DNA of 36,776 nt from Acidobacteriota bacterium (GCA_013289955.1 JABCYZ010000044.1:1-36776); one strand, 5' to 3'. Shown: positions 26,194 through 34,640, counted from the first letter of the stretch. A program made the numbers and translations. The notes: a model not told the origin generated them from the letters alone.

Positions 26194-27075
26194 TTATTTG
26201 CTCGCGCCTCCGCCATGAGAAGGATCGGGCGAGGTGGCAGAGTTCACGTCGAGAAACCAAGCATGAGCGGTGTCGCTCGGTGCGTAGCAGTTGCCATCCA
26301 CATGATAACCCGGGGCGCAATGCGCGGTGAATTCCATGCGCCGCGGCGACTGCGCATATTGCCAGACGTCTGCCTCGGAGACTCCGCTCAACTTCGGCGA
26401 AGGCGATGTCTGAGGAAGGGTGCAGCCGGGCGAGGGCGGACACGCATCATTGAAGGCCCAAATCGTGAACGCGCGGGACTTTCGCCATTGGAAATCCAAG
26501 ATGTCGCGGGCGGTTGTGATAGACGTTTGCGCGTCTTCTTTCACGGGAATCGCCGAGCAATAGAATCCGCCCTGATAGTCAAGCATCGTCAAATTCCATA
26601 ACCAGCCCTGCAAGTAGGCGTGATAGGCCGGCGAGAGACGGCCACCTTCTTCGATATCGAGGAAGATGATCGTGTTGGCGGGAAATCCTTCGCGCCTTGC
26701 GGCCTCCGCGGTGGCATGAGCATCAGCTTCACCCAGAGCCTCTGCGCTCTTCGCATCCTTTAGCTCATGTTGAAGGCGGCCACGATAAAGCACCACAAAG
26801 CCAAATCCGAGCGAATGGACAAATTCGCGTTTGCCGTGCCATGTGCTTACTTTTTCTCCGGGCGGCGCGCTCAGCCAGTAGCTGGTGAACGCAAAATCGC
26901 GGCGGAGCGTTCTCATGGCCGCATCGCCGGGATAGATGTTGCGGTCGAACCCGGGATAGGAACGTTGGGCGGGCTGATCCTGGGGATGCGAAACCGTCAC
27001 GAGCTCGGGAGAAGAAAACAAAATCGGAACAGCGGCAACCACGAAAAGGAAAAGGAGTGAAATTCGAGGCTTCAT
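26194..27075 (-). CDS. Secreted DUF1906 (Rv2525c-like, glycoside-hydrolase-like) protein
   Basis: 293 residues from ATG 27075 (GGGAGAG about 8 bases upstream). The signal peptide is at about 5-20. The mature part begins with YPGFDRNIYPGDAAM (D44), then LGFGFVVLYRGR and IIFLDIEEGGRL (D140, E142, E143), and ends with a segment WQYAQSP...VDGNCYAPSDTAHAWFLDVN. These match the DUF1906 TIM-barrel family related to GH25 lysozymes, and the acidic residues are placed like a glycosidase centre. It may act on cell-wall or extracellular glycan. A conserved-looking HCAPGYHVDGNC could form a disulfide. It converges with the HbpS-like gene, 35 bases apart, without a clear terminator. Confidence 0.78.
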   Translation of the reverse strand: MKPRISLLFLFVVAAVPILFSSPELVTVSHPQDQPAQRSYPGFDRNIYPGDAAMRTLRRDFAFTSYWLSAPPGEKVSTWHGKREFVHSLGFGFVVLYRGRLQHELKDAKSAEALGEADAHATAEAARREGFPANTIIFLDIEEGGRLSPAYHAYLQGWLWNLTMLDYQGGFYCSAIPVKEDAQTSITTARDILDFQWRKSRAFTIWAFNDACPPSPGCTLPQTSPSPKLSGVSEADVWQYAQSPRRMEFTAHCAPGYHVDGNCYAPSDTAHAWFLDVNSATSPDPSHGGGASK

Positions 27076-27117
27076 CGCGATGTCTCTCCCGAGCATGACA
27101 GAACTCGCTCGCTACAA

Positions 27118-28530
27118 CTAGCCCTCGCGTAGTTTGTGGCCTGCGAGATTGCCGAGGCCGTCGTAGGCGGCGTATTTGTACGTTTCGCTGAGCGTCGGAT
27201 AATTGAAGACCTGCTCGATGAATTCGTCGATGGTTTGGCCGTTGTCGAGAATCATCAGACCGATGTGGATGAGCTCGGTGGCGCTTTCGCCAATCAGGCT
27301 TACGCCGAGAAGTTTGCGGTCCGCGCGCAGGAAGATGAGCTTGAGCATTCCGGCCGTATCGCCGATGATATGGCCGCGGGCGTTGTTTTCGTAGAGGGCA
27401 CGCCCTACGCAGTAGTCGATTTTCTTTTCTTTGCAGGACTCTTCCGTTTCGCCGGCTGCGGAAATTTCCGGGATGGTGTAAATCCCCATCGGAAGCATCG
27501 ACGCGACGCGCTGTTTGTACTTGAAGCCAAAGGCGTGGCAAACGGCCACCCGCCCTTGCTCCATAGAAGTGGAAGCCAGCGCGGGAAAGCCAATCACATC
27601 GCCAGCGGCGTAGATATTCGGAATAGCGGTTCGATAGTTATCGTCGACGGGAAGGTAGCCACGGTCGTTGATAGCGAGCCCGGCCTTTTCCAGGGCGAGG
27701 CCATCGATGGCGGCCCGGCGGCCTGCGGCAAAGAGCGCGGCGTCGGTTTCGAGCGTTTTGCCGCTTTTCATCGAGAGACGCACGCCAGCCGAGGAATTCT
27801 CAACCTTCACGGGACGCTCGTTGAACAAGAAGCGCATGCCGAGGGTGGTGAGCCGGTCGCGTAGGCGATCGGAAATTTCTCCGTCGAGAAACGGCAACAG
27901 ACGGTCGCGGCCGTCGACCAGAGTAACTTCTACTCCGAGCGCCATAAAAATTGATGCATATTCGCAGCCTATGACGCCGCCGCCGATCACGGCGAGGCTT
28001 TTGGGAATCCGGTCCATTTGCAGAAACGTGTCCGAGTCAAACGTGTGGACGTCGTCGAAAGCGATTTCCGACGGTCGATGCGGCTTCGACCCGGTCGAGA
28101 TCAGAATGACTTCGCCGCGAAGACGCCGCGTTCCTTCTGCGCCCGTGACCGCGACAGTGTGCGCATCCTCGAACGAAGCCTGACCGCGCGCAAGCTCGAT
28201 GTGATGGAGTTCGAGATTCTTTAGGATGCGTTGGCGCTCCATTTCGACGACTTCGCGTTCGTGACGCATAAAATCGTGAACGGTAAGATTTTCTTTTAGG
28301 GAATAATCGATGCCATAAAGTCCGCGCTGCTTGAGCCCGGAAAAATAGAGCGCAGACTCGCGCAGCGTCTTGCTGGGGACGGTGCCAGTATTGATGCAGC
28401 TTCCGCCCATGTGCTCGGCGCGCTCGATGACGGCGACGCGCTTGCCGAAGTAGGCCGCCTGGGCGCCGGCCTTTTCTCCGGCGGGACCGCACCCGATCAC
28501 AACCAGATCGAATTCTTCCGCACTCGCCAC
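27118..28530 (-). CDS. sthA: Soluble (Si-specific) NAD(P)+ transhydrogenase
   Basis: 470 residues. FAD-binding GCGPAGEKAG at 13-22, NAD(P)-binding VIGGGVIGCEYAS near 180, second FAD motif IYAAGDVIG near 308, and the C-terminal dimerisation domain with NYPTLSETYK. The flavin disulfide site reads GGSCINTGTVPSK: C45 is kept but the second cysteine is T50. This is the expected state for SthA, which moves hydride between NADPH and NAD+ without a disulfide, unlike lipoamide dehydrogenase or mercuric reductase. Starts with GTG at 28530, with GGGAGG five bases before. Cytoplasmic; balances NADPH and NADH pools. Confidence 0.9.
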   Translation of the reverse strand: MASAEEFDLVVIGCGPAGEKAGAQAAYFGKRVAVIERAEHMGGSCINTGTVPSKTLRESALYFSGLKQRGLYGIDYSLKENLTVHDFMRHEREVVEMERQRILKNLELHHIELARGQASFEDAHTVAVTGAEGTRRLRGEVILISTGSKPHRPSEIAFDDVHTFDSDTFLQMDRIPKSLAVIGGGVIGCEYASIFMALGVEVTLVDGRDRLLPFLDGEISDRLRDRLTTLGMRFLFNERPVKVENSSAGVRLSMKSGKTLETDAALFAAGRRAAIDGLALEKAGLAINDRGYLPVDDNYRTAIPNIYAAGDVIGFPALASTSMEQGRVAVCHAFGFKYKQRVASMLPMGIYTIPEISAAGETEESCKEKKIDYCVGRALYENNARGHIIGDTAGMLKLIFLRADRKLLGVSLIGESATELIHIGLMILDNGQTIDEFIEQVFNYPTLSETYKYAAYDGLGNLAGHKLREG

Positions 28531-28819
28531 ACAAACCTCCCCCTGCAGCCCCCTGCGCGCATCCTTGAAGCGCAGCTTTCAAGCGCTCTAGATGAAACGA
28601 AACGAGCTGAGTCAGAGAGAGTGTAGAAGAAGAGCACCACAGGCAAGCGAAGTTCCTCTGAAGGCTGTGCCGAATCGTGGCTGGCAGCTAGCTGCGGTCG
28701 CAGGGGGATACCCAAGAGGGGATGGTGGCAAGGCGATTGTTCCCTGTCTAAAATTCCGCAATGCCGATACTATGATGGCACTAACTGCTGCGTTGCTAGG
28801 ACTCCGGGAGGGATTTCAC

Positions 28820-29146
28820 ATGTCGATCGGCGATGTGCCTGTCAGCTACCAGATTAAGTTTGAGAAAGACCACGCCAGTGTGAAGGTGACCTACGATCTG
28901 AGCGTTCCAGCCGCCGGCCCCGCTTTGATCGCAGACTTTCAAGCTACCGTTGACGGTACGGATCTGATCAGCGGCTTTATTCCAGGCCAAACGGCTTTCA
29001 ACGGAGCAAAGTTTCACACTCTCGCCGATCCAACGAAGGACGTGACCGTTTCCTTCTCTATTTCTTCCAACCAGGACTGGAACGCCAGCGACGATGACGT
29101 GCTGCGCGGCGAGAAAATCTATGACGATGCGGAGTTCTCCAGCTAG
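28820..29146 (+). CDS. Small unknown protein (108 residues)
   Basis: Starts at ATG 28820 with GGGAGG seven bases upstream; the frame is open further upstream to 28592 but that part has no gene character. The protein is acidic, without cysteine, signal peptide or membrane helix, and looks beta-rich (SYQIKFEKDHASVKVTYDL, VTVSFSISS). It might be a small beta-sandwich. I recognise no family. It is the last gene before the tRNA fragment that marks the island border. Confidence 0.6.
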   Translation: MSIGDVPVSYQIKFEKDHASVKVTYDLSVPAAGPALIADFQATVDGTDLISGFIPGQTAFNGAKFHTLADPTKDVTVSFSISSNQDWNASDDDVLRGEKIYDDAEFSS

Positions 29147-29303
29147 AGCGGCCTTGTGCCAGTTGCGGGCTAGTCGCGCAATGTAACCTGCCCGGAGCGA
29201 GACTGAACCTCCGATTTTGGAATAGAATCACTAGCCAGCAAGTTGAGGTAGACGAGAGGTACCCCAAGGTGATGAGCCTAGTAACTCATCCCGTTTCGAC
29301 GGC

Positions 29304-29332
29304 AAAAAATGGTGCCCGGGGTGGGAGTCGAA
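29304..29332 (-). other. 3' end of a tRNA gene (Leu-like) without its 5' part: probable att site
   Basis: On the minus strand TTCGACT (T-loop), CCCAC (T-stem), CCCGGGC (acceptor strand), discriminator A and CCA follow each other with tRNA spacing, then TTTTTT as terminator. Upstream of TTCGACT the bases (CTCTCGCGT) cannot form the T-stem, and no D-arm, anticodon arm or GCCCGGG 5' acceptor strand is found. So only the 3' ~23 bases of a tRNA exist here. This is the normal leftover where a tyrosine integrase has inserted DNA into a tRNA 3' end. The acceptor CCCGGGC with A73 resembles tRNA-Leu, but the identity is a guess. Confidence 0.65.
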
Positions 29333-29443
29333 ACGCGAGAGCCGCCGAAAACATTTAACTTGTTGATTCCCCATATCCACAGAAACAACAAAAGCCATGG
29401 ATTCACGCCATCGGTGTACAAAAATTGTACATGCGACAGGCGT

Positions 29444-30211
29444 TTACACCCTAAAACCAACCGTAACTATCTTTTGGTCCCCTGGTACTGTCCATCGCAG
29501 ACGCAGTCTTCGTTCAGAAATTCCATCTGTATAACAAATCTCGATTGGCCGATACCCGTTCACAGGAACAAGAGAATGTTTCTTCAACCGTGTAGTTTGG
29601 TCCGGCTTCTCCATGAGTAGAGTAAAGCTATTCACAGCCAACGCAATTCGAACGCCACACACGATTCCGTTGCGTATGAGCGAAAAAACCCCAGCGTGAT
29701 TAACGACGGTTTGAACAGTGTCACCTTCGTCCCAGCTATAGTACAAGCCGTGTCCATCAATGAACGGCCATTTTCCAAAAACCACGTCTACCCAGCTAGG
29801 TTGCGGTCGTGTAGCTATTCCAGTTTGGAAGTTTCCCGATGCAGCATATCCACATAGCACTTTCAAACACCATCGTTCGAGCAGGTTCCCATCGAATTTG
29901 TACTCCGCATGTTGCGGATTCTTTCTCGCCGACAACAGTATTTTCTCCGTCTCGCAGACTGCCTTGAAGAACCTACCGGCTTCCGCATCTAGCACGCTCA
30001 ATTCGCTGTTGTGTTTCGAGCACAAGACTTTTGCTGTTAGATTGGCCGTCGAAATTGTTTCTTCTTTACCGTTAAGCCACGGCGCACCAACTACTCTGAC
30101 CATGCCGGTAGGGTCAATTATTTCAAGAACTGCGCGAGATAGGCAGTGCTCGTTCGACATCGTTGCGCTGCAATTGTCATAGTGATTGGCGTAGCATTTA
30201 GGCTGTTTCAT
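29444..30211 (-). CDS. HNH-like (treble-clef zinc) protein, unknown
   Basis: 255 residues. The N-terminus reads KCYANHYDNCSATMSNEHCLSRA (zinc-type C6 and C14, then E21-H22), followed by VLCSKHNSELSVLD with C64, H67 and N68. The order C..C..EH..C-x2-HN is that of HNH/treble-clef nuclease domains. The remaining ~170 residues are unlike anything I know. It could be a nuclease of a defence or mobile-element system, or only a zinc-binding protein. First gene inside the tRNA-flanked island; it reads toward the att site. AAGGA is about 12 bases before ATG 30211. Confidence 0.6.
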   Translation of the reverse strand: MKQPKCYANHYDNCSATMSNEHCLSRAVLEIIDPTGMVRVVGAPWLNGKEETISTANLTAKVLCSKHNSELSVLDAEAGRFFKAVCETEKILLSARKNPQHAEYKFDGNLLERWCLKVLCGYAASGNFQTGIATRPQPSWVDVVFGKWPFIDGHGLYYSWDEGDTVQTVVNHAGVFSLIRNGIVCGVRIALAVNSFTLLMEKPDQTTRLKKHSLVPVNGYRPIEICYTDGISERRLRLRWTVPGDQKIVTVGFRV

Positions 30212-30518
30212 GGCGATTCTCTATCCTTGTTCGGCTTTTTAAACTCTAGCGCGCTGGAACGGCGGCACTTACCGGTTTTGAGAGGCGGGCCGAAATGGAA
30301 AATAGATGGAATTCGGCAGCGACGTAAATTCTTGAGAGATTCCCTCGTTCCAATCGCCAGTTTTTTCAGGATTCGTTACGGCCTATTCCGCTCGTGTTAT
30401 TCCGAACTTGAGGGAAGGCGTGGCCCCTGACGTGGGTTCAATTGCCATCGCCCGCTCCAGAAGCCCGACGAATCAATTGGTCTTACGCGCACACGGGCGA
30501 CGGCGGTCGGCGAGGATT
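30212..30518. other. Intergenic region, 307 bases
   Basis: No supported gene, RNA or repeat. Small plus-strand frames here have no family character and no ribosome site. It must contain the promoter of the HNH-like gene, but I see no convincing boxes. Confidence 0.35.
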
Positions 30519-30995
30519 TCAGCCGTGACCCGCTGCGATTTTTGCGCCCACCTCTACAAGTACTTTGACGAGCAGATCCGGGCCTTTTTCGGCTAGAGCC
30601 TCTCTCAGTCTGTGAAGCATGCCTTCTTTTTCTTCCTCTGGATACGTCAGAACGGCGATTTTGTTTTCAAGGCCTTTCACGACAGCCGGTAGAATCGGTA
30701 ATTCTCCAAACTCGGCAAGCTCAGGCTGTAGATAGGTCTGTCCTTTTGCGGTGAGCTGCAACACCCTGTAAAGTGGAGCGCCACGAACAATCTTGAGCAG
30801 ATGCCTTTCGTTCAGATAATCAGTGTGCCTTTGCAGGTAGTTCAACACAGCCTGACCAGTGGGTCTGCATTCCCGTACCAAATCCATTAAGTGGGCTTCG
30901 CAGGGCGGATTCCACGCAGACGATGTTTCGCGAAGCTCTCCAAGTCGAATCATGATTCGATGGAGCAAACCAAGATCCAAGTCTCCGTGTGCCAT
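30519..30995 (-). CDS. Small winged-helix-like protein, unknown
   Basis: 158 residues with a strong ribosome site (GGGAGGTGA, 6 bases before ATG 30995). Residues 40-100 (VRECRPTGQAVLNYLQRH, YLNERHLLKIVR, YRVLQLTAKGQTYLQPEL) read like a winged-helix segment, with LTAKGQTYL typical of the strand-turn after the wing in MarR/PadR-like folds. The C-terminal ~60 residues are helical and charged. It might be a DNA-binding regulator of the island, but I cannot name a family. Confidence 0.6.
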   Translation of the reverse strand: MAHGDLDLGLLHRIMIRLGELRETSSAWNPPCEAHLMDLVRECRPTGQAVLNYLQRHTDYLNERHLLKIVRGAPLYRVLQLTAKGQTYLQPELAEFGELPILPAVVKGLENKIAVLTYPEEEKEGMLHRLREALAEKGPDLLVKVLVEVGAKIAAGHG

Positions 30996-31126
30996 TGCCG
31001 CTCACCTCCCGCTGGTCCCAGCAAGTATCATAGGCTGGAGCGTGGCGGGGACTTATTCTACTCGTTCGAGGTGGCATGCGATGAAAACCAGAGTTGCGGT
31101 GCTTTCTTTGCTCTACGAAATAGACG

Positions 31127-31146
31127 AAAAAAGCCCCTCGCGGGCT
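31127..31146 (-). terminator. Rho-independent terminator, minus strand
   Basis: AGCCCGCGAGGGGCTTTTTT on the minus strand: GCCC/GGGC stem with small loop and six T. It lies left of the TIGR04255 operon and could end its transcripts after they pass antisense to the small plus-strand gene at 31257-31427. An extra inverted repeat AACGCACT / AGTGCGTT lies at 31173-31201. Confidence 0.6.
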
Positions 31147-31256
31147 GGGCGAACCTTGCGCTGAGCTGCTGTAACGCACTGGTTCTCGAATCAAGTGCGT
31201 TGGTTTTAGGTCAGTGGAATGATATTGTTTGCTCCCCGTTTTCGCGGGAGGACTCA

Positions 31257-31427
31257 ATGGATGAGCAGCGGAAATACGCGCTCCTATTTGCAGCAACAAT
31301 CCTAGCGGCGCGAAAACTTCATGAGATAGGCGACAAGCCATGCCCCGCGCGCGAAGCCTGTATAGCCGATGCGATCAGGAACGCCGAACAGATTCTGAAA
31401 AAGATAGACGAGCGCTGGCCACGATAA
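31257..31427 (+). CDS. Small conserved-looking protein (56 residues)
   Basis: ATG 31257 is preceded by GGGAGGA at good spacing. The sequence MDEQRKYALLFAATILAARKL and the ending AIRNAEQILKKIDERWPR form two amphipathic helices with two cysteines between (DKPCPAREACI). I believe similar short proteins occur in other acidobacterial genomes, often beside mobile DNA, but have no name for them. The frame is open upstream to 30891, but that part is antisense to another gene. Confidence 0.6.
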   Translation: MDEQRKYALLFAATILAARKLHEIGDKPCPAREACIADAIRNAEQILKKIDERWPR

Positions 31428-31453
31428 GGGAGCCTATCTTTCGGTGGCATTTT

Positions 31454-31912
31454 TCATCGCACGACAAGAGTCGATCGAGCACACAACAACAATGCAATAG
31501 ATTTTTGCTCATCCTTGGGAATTGGCCACCCGCAAAGATTCACATGACGCGGATGTGGCGCTGTGTCCAGCTCAATTGTCAGATTAGCCTCCGAGACCGC
31601 TGCTAAGTCAAAGTCAGCACGCGCCCGTGGCTTACCGCGCGTTGCGCCTAGCAAATCACCAGCTGTCCAGATTTCCGCCTCGGACAGCGCATCTCTCCAC
31701 AACGCGGAGATTTTTAGGTCTGGGGGCCTGGGAAGAAACGCGCTGGGCTTCGGCGCGGCAGGTGTCTGCCGCCTAAAATGCGCATCCTGAAAGATAAATC
31801 TCGCTAACCGGGAGTGTTGAGAACTGGTGGCGGATTCCGCCTTAGTGGGTCGCCTTATCAATACCTCGTACAATTTGTTGAGGACAAGTCTCAACCAATT
31901 GCTCAATCCCAT
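31454..31912 (-). CDS. Unknown protein, third gene of the TIGR04255 operon
   Basis: 152 residues from ATG 31912. The conserved-looking part begins at RLARFIFQDAHFR (about residue 35) and includes KPSAFLPRPPDLKISALWRD, LSEAEIWTAGD, ARADFDLAAV and PHPRHVNLCGWP. I recall this pattern from a widespread short family without known function. The first ~30 residues overlap the preceding gene by 71 bases, which is long, so the true start may be a TTG near 31855 (LIRRPTK). No signal peptide or membrane helix. Confidence 0.6.
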   Translation of the reverse strand: MGLSNWLRLVLNKLYEVLIRRPTKAESATSSQHSRLARFIFQDAHFRRQTPAAPKPSAFLPRPPDLKISALWRDALSEAEIWTAGDLLGATRGKPRARADFDLAAVSEANLTIELDTAPHPRHVNLCGWPIPKDEQKSIALLLCARSTLVVR

Positions 31913-32309
31913 GAATACGACTCTTTTCCCCGAACCACCCAGCGTATGCGAGACGGCTCTGTTTGTTGACGCTTACCGAAAACATTTTGCCGGTCGGTCC
32001 AGCCCAATCGAAGGAAATTTCCCCGTCCGGGTCCGCCGACACCTCGGGAGTCGGTCCGAACCGGGGCAAGGAGAGGACAAATCGCTTTGCGGCGTGAATC
32101 GTATCCGCATCGACCGGCGTCGAACTTTTATCGGAAACGACACTCAGACTTTCGATGTCAGGAAGAAGAAGTTCGAGTCTGGTCTGTAGGTAATGCCGTA
32201 AGGTATTTCTGAAAGCCAGATCAACCTGGATAGCAATATCGCTCACGCCGGTGCTGGCACCGCTGCGCAACCCGAATGAAGCATCGAACTGAGCACAATA
32301 TGCTGTCAT
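31842..32309 (-). CDS. Unknown protein, second gene of the TIGR04255 operon
   Basis: 155 residues; its ATG overlaps the stop of the TIGR04255 gene (ATGA, 32306-32309), so the two are translationally coupled. The sequence contains AAKRFVLSLPRFGPTPEVSADPDGEISFDW and MFSVSVNKQSRLAYAGWFG. The last segment looks like two beta strands after a turn, but I cannot assign a domain. The tight coupling suggests that it forms a complex with the TIGR04255 protein. Confidence 0.7.
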   Translation of the reverse strand: MTAYCAQFDASFGLRSGASTGVSDIAIQVDLAFRNTLRHYLQTRLELLLPDIESLSVVSDKSSTPVDADTIHAAKRFVLSLPRFGPTPEVSADPDGEISFDWAGPTGKMFSVSVNKQSRLAYAGWFGEKSRIHGIEQLVETCPQQIVRGIDKATH

Positions 32310-33028
32310 TTATACGATTCTAACACTTTCTCAGTCAAAGACGAGAAAAAGACCCTATCCGCAATACCCCTTAAATTGCCTAACCTTGTCCAAATATCTT
32401 CTGTGGTTCCCTCTAGTGACCCTTCGGTAAAGACATCTATGTCTAGGACTGCTGAGGTACTGGGCGTTTCGAGCGTTTGCGTAATTATTGCCGTTGCCGC
32501 CTGCTCCTCGAAAGGAACCAGCACTCTCTGCATGAAGGCCGTAACGAGAGGAGGAATGGATTTCGGGATTCGCGGTCCTGTGGTTAGATAGTCATCGTAG
32601 TCCGCGCCAAGCGGAATATGGATTGCGTTGATATATCTCACTGCAAGCCTACCGGCGGTAACATGCCCAGAGACGGCAAGAAATTCTCGCCAAACATCAC
32701 GAGTCTTGTCCCTGAGCACATCCCAGCCAGGATAATTTTTCAGAATGCTATAAGTCACACCATTTCTGCGCAGTAGAACCACCTCTGAACCATCTTCTCT
32801 CTCATAACGCCATCCCATCGCGCCTTCCCCCAGCACTTGAGCTAAAGGCTTACCATCGTCCACCTTGAACTGAAATTCACTCTGTCTCATCTCCTTAGCT
32901 ACTGGGAAACCGTTTGGCGCTTTGAACCTTGCCAACACGGAGGCGGGTAGCTCTTCGCGCAGCCGAATATCCAACAGAGCTTCTTTGAGGGGAGAGCGAG
33001 TCAGCTTCGGGAATTTTGTTTCCGGCAA
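32306..33028 (-). CDS. TIGR04255 family protein
   Basis: 240 residues with the opening PLKEALLDIRLREELP and middle LRRNGVTYSILKNYPGWDVLRDKTRDVW typical of the sporadically distributed TIGR04255 family, plus GRLAVRYINAIHIP near 147-160. The family has no established function and jumps between genomes, often in accessory DNA. The start is TTG at 33028, with AGGTG five bases upstream; no ATG fits. It heads a three-gene operon (33028 to 31454). No catalytic motif is evident. Confidence 0.75.
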   Translation of the reverse strand: MPETKFPKLTRSPLKEALLDIRLREELPASVLARFKAPNGFPVAKEMRQSEFQFKVDDGKPLAQVLGEGAMGWRYEREDGSEVVLLRRNGVTYSILKNYPGWDVLRDKTRDVWREFLAVSGHVTAGRLAVRYINAIHIPLGADYDDYLTTGPRIPKSIPPLVTAFMQRVLVPFEEQAATAIITQTLETPSTSAVLDIDVFTEGSLEGTTEDIWTRLGNLRGIADRVFFSSLTEKVLESYK

Positions 33029-33298
33029 TGCGGCACCTGGGAGAAGTATAGATTAGCAACTCGCGTTAGCCGCAAGGAGTGTACCACCACGCCGTTTAGA
33101 ATCCCGCTCCTTCGGTATTCGATCCTAGGCTGCGGATACTCCGATTCGAGGAGTTACACTTTTCTTCGTCTTCGGCCTCGTATCCTGTGAGACTTTCCTC
33201 GTTCCCTTTGTGTCGCGGCCCCCGTGCGAAAGTTGTGGAGTGTACTAAGCTTGTCTTGCAGCTCGGTTCGTATCAGGATTGTACCCGGGGGATGCACT

Positions 33299-33520
33299 AT
33301 GACTTCACGCTCATCCAGAGCAACTATTACGGGGCTTCGGCGGTTGGTGAGAGAGAAGAATGTGCCCCCGAAATTGCGCCTGAAAGCCATCGAAATGCTG
33401 TGCCAACTGGAAGGACTTTACGATTCCAACGGAAAGTCCCGTCAATCGCCCGCCAAAGAAGCCAACGCGAGCAAACTTCGCCTGTTACTTGAACCCTCGA
33501 AGGATTTTGCACAGCAATAG
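33299..33520 (+). CDS. Small basic protein, unknown (73 residues)
   Basis: ATG 33299 follows a GGGGG stretch about 8 bases upstream. The protein (MTSRSSRATITGLRRLVREK start) has one clear helix pair RLVREKNVPPKLRLKAIEML and a basic, Ser/Lys-rich tail. It recalls short acidobacterial proteins of unknown role. An earlier GTG/ATG in frame (33224) is possible. A terminator-like stem-loop follows at 33727-33753. Confidence 0.45.
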   Translation: MTSRSSRATITGLRRLVREKNVPPKLRLKAIEMLCQLEGLYDSNGKSRQSPAKEANASKLRLLLEPSKDFAQQ

Positions 33521-33726
33521 GGATTACCGGGCGCATTGGGCCCTTCTTTTGGCTGATAGTTTTCAATTCCAAACTACCGTGGGTCAAATCATCCGAATCG
33601 AACTGCGACCCGCCCACGTGCTTGCTATTCGCACTGGGGGCTACTGTGGCAAGCGACTCGCAGGCCGGATTGGATTTGTCCAGGACCCGCAGGCGACCCC
33701 CAAGCCCGTAAATGTTACAAAACAAG

Positions 33727-33753
33727 AAAGCCACCCATGATTCGGGCGGCTTT
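33727..33753. terminator. Stem-loop between converging genes
   Basis: AAAGCCACCC (33727-33736) pairs with GGGCGGCTTT (33744-33753) with one mismatch, around ATGATTC. T-runs are short (TTTAAG on the right), so strength is uncertain. It can serve the small plus-strand gene and the converging recombinase gene. Confidence 0.5.
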
Positions 33754-33812
33754 AAGTCCTTTGTTTTAATCTGCAATGACTGAAAAAGGTTACAGAATGG
33801 TTAGAATGTAAC

Positions 33813-34409
33813 CTAGGCGAAGGCCGCCATGAGGGATTCACGGCACGATTCACTGGCCTGTTCATCGCTTACGTGCGTGTAAATCATGGTGTTGGAAATG
33901 TTCTTGTGCCCTGCCCGTTGCTGAATCGCGTAGACATCGGCGTGTTCCGCCGCCATCGTGGAGCACAGCGAGTGCCGCAAGATGTGAGGGTGAGCTAGCT
34001 CTGGCGCGACTCCCACGGCCAGCGCGTACTTGCGAAACAGCCTAAGAAGCTGCATACGTGTCATCGCTCCACCCTTTTGCGAGGGAAACAGAATCCACGA
34101 GCCATCTTCCACGCGCTCACGGAGCCAGGTGCGAAGAGCGAGAACTTCGTCAAGAATCGGCTCTCCACGATGTCTGTCAAGGCTCTGGACGCCCGAGCGC
34201 GAACCTTTTACGCGGGCGATTGCGATGGTGGAGCTTTCCAAATCAATATCGGCCAACTTGAGCGTTCGGACTTCCTGACTTCTCAACGCGTGGCGGAACG
34301 TGAGGAGAAGCATGCACCAGTCTCGCGTGGAATGCTGGCGCGCTTCCTTGAGAATCGCCTTCACCTGTTCGGCGGAAAGGGCCTGTGGTACGTTCTGCGT
34401 AGTTGCCAT
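33813..34409 (-). CDS. Minimal tyrosine recombinase (FimB/FimE-like size and layout)
   Basis: 198 residues from ATG 34409 (AGGAGAG about 9 bases upstream); an in-frame start at 34463 would run into the hairpin. All catalytic residues are visible: R43 in HALRSQEV, K68 in RVKGS, H142 and R145 in HPHILRHSL, H168 in GHKNISNT and nucleophile Y177 in MIYTHV. The N-terminal SAM-like arm domain of phage integrases is absent; the protein starts at the catalytic domain, like E. coli FimB/FimE invertases (about 200 residues). It may integrate or excise the island at the tRNA scar, or invert a local segment. It follows the RHH gene on the same strand with a stem-loop between. Confidence 0.88.
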   Translation of the reverse strand: MATTQNVPQALSAEQVKAILKEARQHSTRDWCMLLLTFRHALRSQEVRTLKLADIDLESSTIAIARVKGSRSGVQSLDRHRGEPILDEVLALRTWLRERVEDGSWILFPSQKGGAMTRMQLLRLFRKYALAVGVAPELAHPHILRHSLCSTMAAEHADVYAIQQRAGHKNISNTMIYTHVSDEQASESCRESLMAAFA

Positions 34410-34434
34410 GGAGCTATCTCTCCTTTGGTGATTA

Positions 34435-34480
34435 GGGGCGTGTCGCTGTTCTAGCAGTGGCACGCCCCGTTTTTATTTTT
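34435..34480. terminator. Strong hairpin between the RHH and recombinase genes
   Basis: GGGGCGTG (34435-34442) pairs with CACGCCCC (34461-34468); the inner TCGCTG / CAGTGG continues the stem around TTCTAG. On the plus strand GTTTTTATTTTT follows, as in a rho-independent terminator, though no plus-strand gene leads into it. On the minus strand it lies just after the RHH stop and before the recombinase, where it could attenuate read-through or serve as a recombination site. Confidence 0.6.
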
Positions 34481-34640
34481 CTTTGAATCCGAGAGCCCGT
34501 CGAACGTATGCGCTCACCGAGAGCCCGGATTTTCCGGCTCGCTGTTCGAGCCGCTTGTGTTCTGCGGGATTGAGTCGTAGAGCGATAAGATGGCTCTGGC
34601 GTTCCTTCGCCAACTTCTTCGGCCTGCCCATTCGAGCCAT
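34473..34640 (-). CDS. Ribbon-helix-helix DNA-binding protein (55 residues)
   Basis: Reading the minus strand from ATG 34640 to TAA 34473 gives MARMGRPKKLAKERQSHL..., then the strand IALRL, helix PAEHKRLEQRAGKSG and helix SVSAYVRRALGF. This is the classic RHH (CopG/MobC-like) pattern: one short beta strand, two helices and the LSVSAYVRRAL ending. As a dimer it would bind DNA through the strand. The leading GRPKK is a minor-groove-type basic arm. It lies directly before the recombinase gene and probably regulates it or acts as an accessory (excisionase- or MobC-like) factor. It has a near-perfect promoter only 7 bases upstream. Confidence 0.75.
   Translation of the reverse strand: MARMGRPKKLAKERQSHLIALRLNPAEHKRLEQRAGKSGLSVSAYVRRALGFKEK

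Noticed and set aside
29304..29400. Intact tRNA gene on the minus strand
   Set aside because: Only the T-loop to CCA end fits; the T-stem 5' side, anticodon arm, D-arm and 5' acceptor strand are missing.
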